NCBI RefSeq assembly: GCF_019733355.1
Contig: NZ_JAIHLQ010000012.1
Coordinates: forward strand, 62,001-126,000
From: Pseudomonas baetica
GTDB taxonomy: Bacteria > Pseudomonadota > Gammaproteobacteria > Pseudomonadales > Pseudomonadaceae
DNA length: 64,000 nt
Direction: 5' to 3'
Both the position numbers and the translations under genes were made by a program. This document shows, piece by piece, positions 63,471 through 64,000 of the stretch. The notes under the pieces are model-generated. The model saw only the letters and a program-made list of their open reading frames with translations. It did not search any database and was not told the DNA's origin. Numbering within the stretch: position 1 is the first letter of the stretch; each line of letters starts with the position of its first letter.

Positions 63471-64000
63471 GTGGTGGTTCCTCTCTCAGGCAGATGGGGC
63501 AACTCTGCGGTTGCCTGCAATCAATGGGCGAACGGGCACCTGGCCTCCGGGCTAACCCGGCGACAGCACAGCGGTTTGGGCAGATTTAACGGCTACAACT
63601 GAGCGCGCTGAATGGCAGCAAGACGCGCCGAACGCTTTCGCAGCGAAGGCGGCACTGGCGCGCAGAACTTGCGGGGGGTGTGGGCTGATCGATGGGGATG
63701 GCTATCCATCAGGCGTTCTCCCTGAACCAGATGTGGATAAGTAGTCGCTGTCCTTGTGCCATCAAAGTGAAGACAGGGGCCGGATCGAAGTCAAGGCAAC
63801 GGCTTAGACCTGTATGAAATCTGATCAATAGCTATTTGGACTATAGCCGGTGGGGCTTACAGGGTTTAGCGAACAAGTTATCCACATAGCCACCCACAGC
63901 AAATGGGGACAACTGTGGATGACTGGAAAAATAACTGGCTGATTGGCGAAGAAATATCGTGACTTATCCAGAACGACGGTTTGCGCAACAGATTGAGTGT
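63471..64000. other. 530-bp non-coding region with a cluster of DnaA-box-like sequences
   Basis: I find no convincing gene. Four 9-mers match TTATCCACA on either strand: 63732-63740 and 63878-63886 perfectly, 63914-63922 and 63964-63972 with one mismatch. The last 200 bases are AT-richer than the genes. It is the upstream region of the GMC fusion gene, so some of it must hold that promoter, which I could not place. Confidence 0.6.

Noticed and set aside
63471..64000. Replication origin
   Set aside because: DnaA boxes alone are not enough; no dnaA, dnaN, rpmH or gidA-type gene is in the window and no AT-rich unwinding repeats are seen.

Overview
The window looks like chromosome of a fluorescent Pseudomonas of the P. 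fluorescens group. The evidence is high-GC coding with G/C third positions, several gene orders known from this genus (pqqBCDE; a set of long acyl-CoA dehydrogenases next to bioFHCD and bioB; comF-modE; glcB; creBCD; glyA-soxBDAG-purU-fdhA; gbcA/gbcB), and many intergenic REP pairs of the Pseudomonas type (core GAGCGGGCTTGCTCGCGAA). I see no rRNA, tRNA, CRISPR array, prophage or insertion sequence. Accessory material is limited to a few islands.

Layout. 1-4525: end of the PQQ cofactor operon (pqqB partial, C, D, E) plus an overlapping S9 prolyl-oligopeptidase-like peptidase. 4661-7384: a tiny YqaE/Pmp3 membrane protein, then an aminotransferase divergent from a LysR regulator. 7611-15380: three paralogous long acyl-CoA dehydrogenases, a membrane GGDEF diguanylate cyclase inserted among them, and a 98-aa protein resembling a miniature flagellar rod protein. 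15489-20087: biotin synthesis, bioB and bioFHCD, on the minus strand. 20179-29355: comF, modE, a Tat-exported PhoX-like protein, srkA, rarD, a two-ACT GcvR-like protein and malate synthase G. 29531-33579: a stand-alone receiver, a cNMP/CBS/DUF294 signalling protein overlapping a DnaQ-type exonuclease, and a GST. 33755-41590: creBCD, a retropepsin-like protein, an acyltransferase, a DUF2780 protein, an ECF sigma/anti-sigma pair and a small secreted protein. 41653-56617: a one-carbon and glycine-betaine block. 56716-63470: an unusual minus-strand cluster of a GMC oxidoreductase/hydrolase fusion, a membrane-anchored dihaem cytochrome c and a metallophosphoesterase.

How genes work together. GbcA/GbcB demethylate glycine betaine to dimethylglycine. 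After a step not encoded here, SoxBDAG oxidises sarcosine to glycine while loading THF with the methyl carbon. GlyA makes serine, PurU releases formate from formyl-THF, FdhA detoxifies formaldehyde, and LtaE can supply glycine from threonine. The bio genes form two transcription units; a BirA-type operator overlaps the bioB promoter. The dehydrogenase at 13002-14807 carries two abutting PsrA-type boxes, which ties it to fatty-acid sensing.

Best candidates for something new: (i) the 1150-residue GMC/hydrolase fusion with a CxxCxxCxxxC cluster and a Cys-containing lipase box, next to a dihaem cytochrome; (ii) regulatory sites read directly from sequence: a BirA operator that also encodes the ComF N-terminus, the PsrA boxes, a perfect CRP/Vfr site before the diguanylate cyclase, a 16-bp palindrome before a small secreted protein, and leader hairpins masking ribosome binding sites; (iii) the mini rod-like protein; (iv) a DnaA-box cluster at the right edge. 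All functions are inferred from sequence reading; no database search was run.
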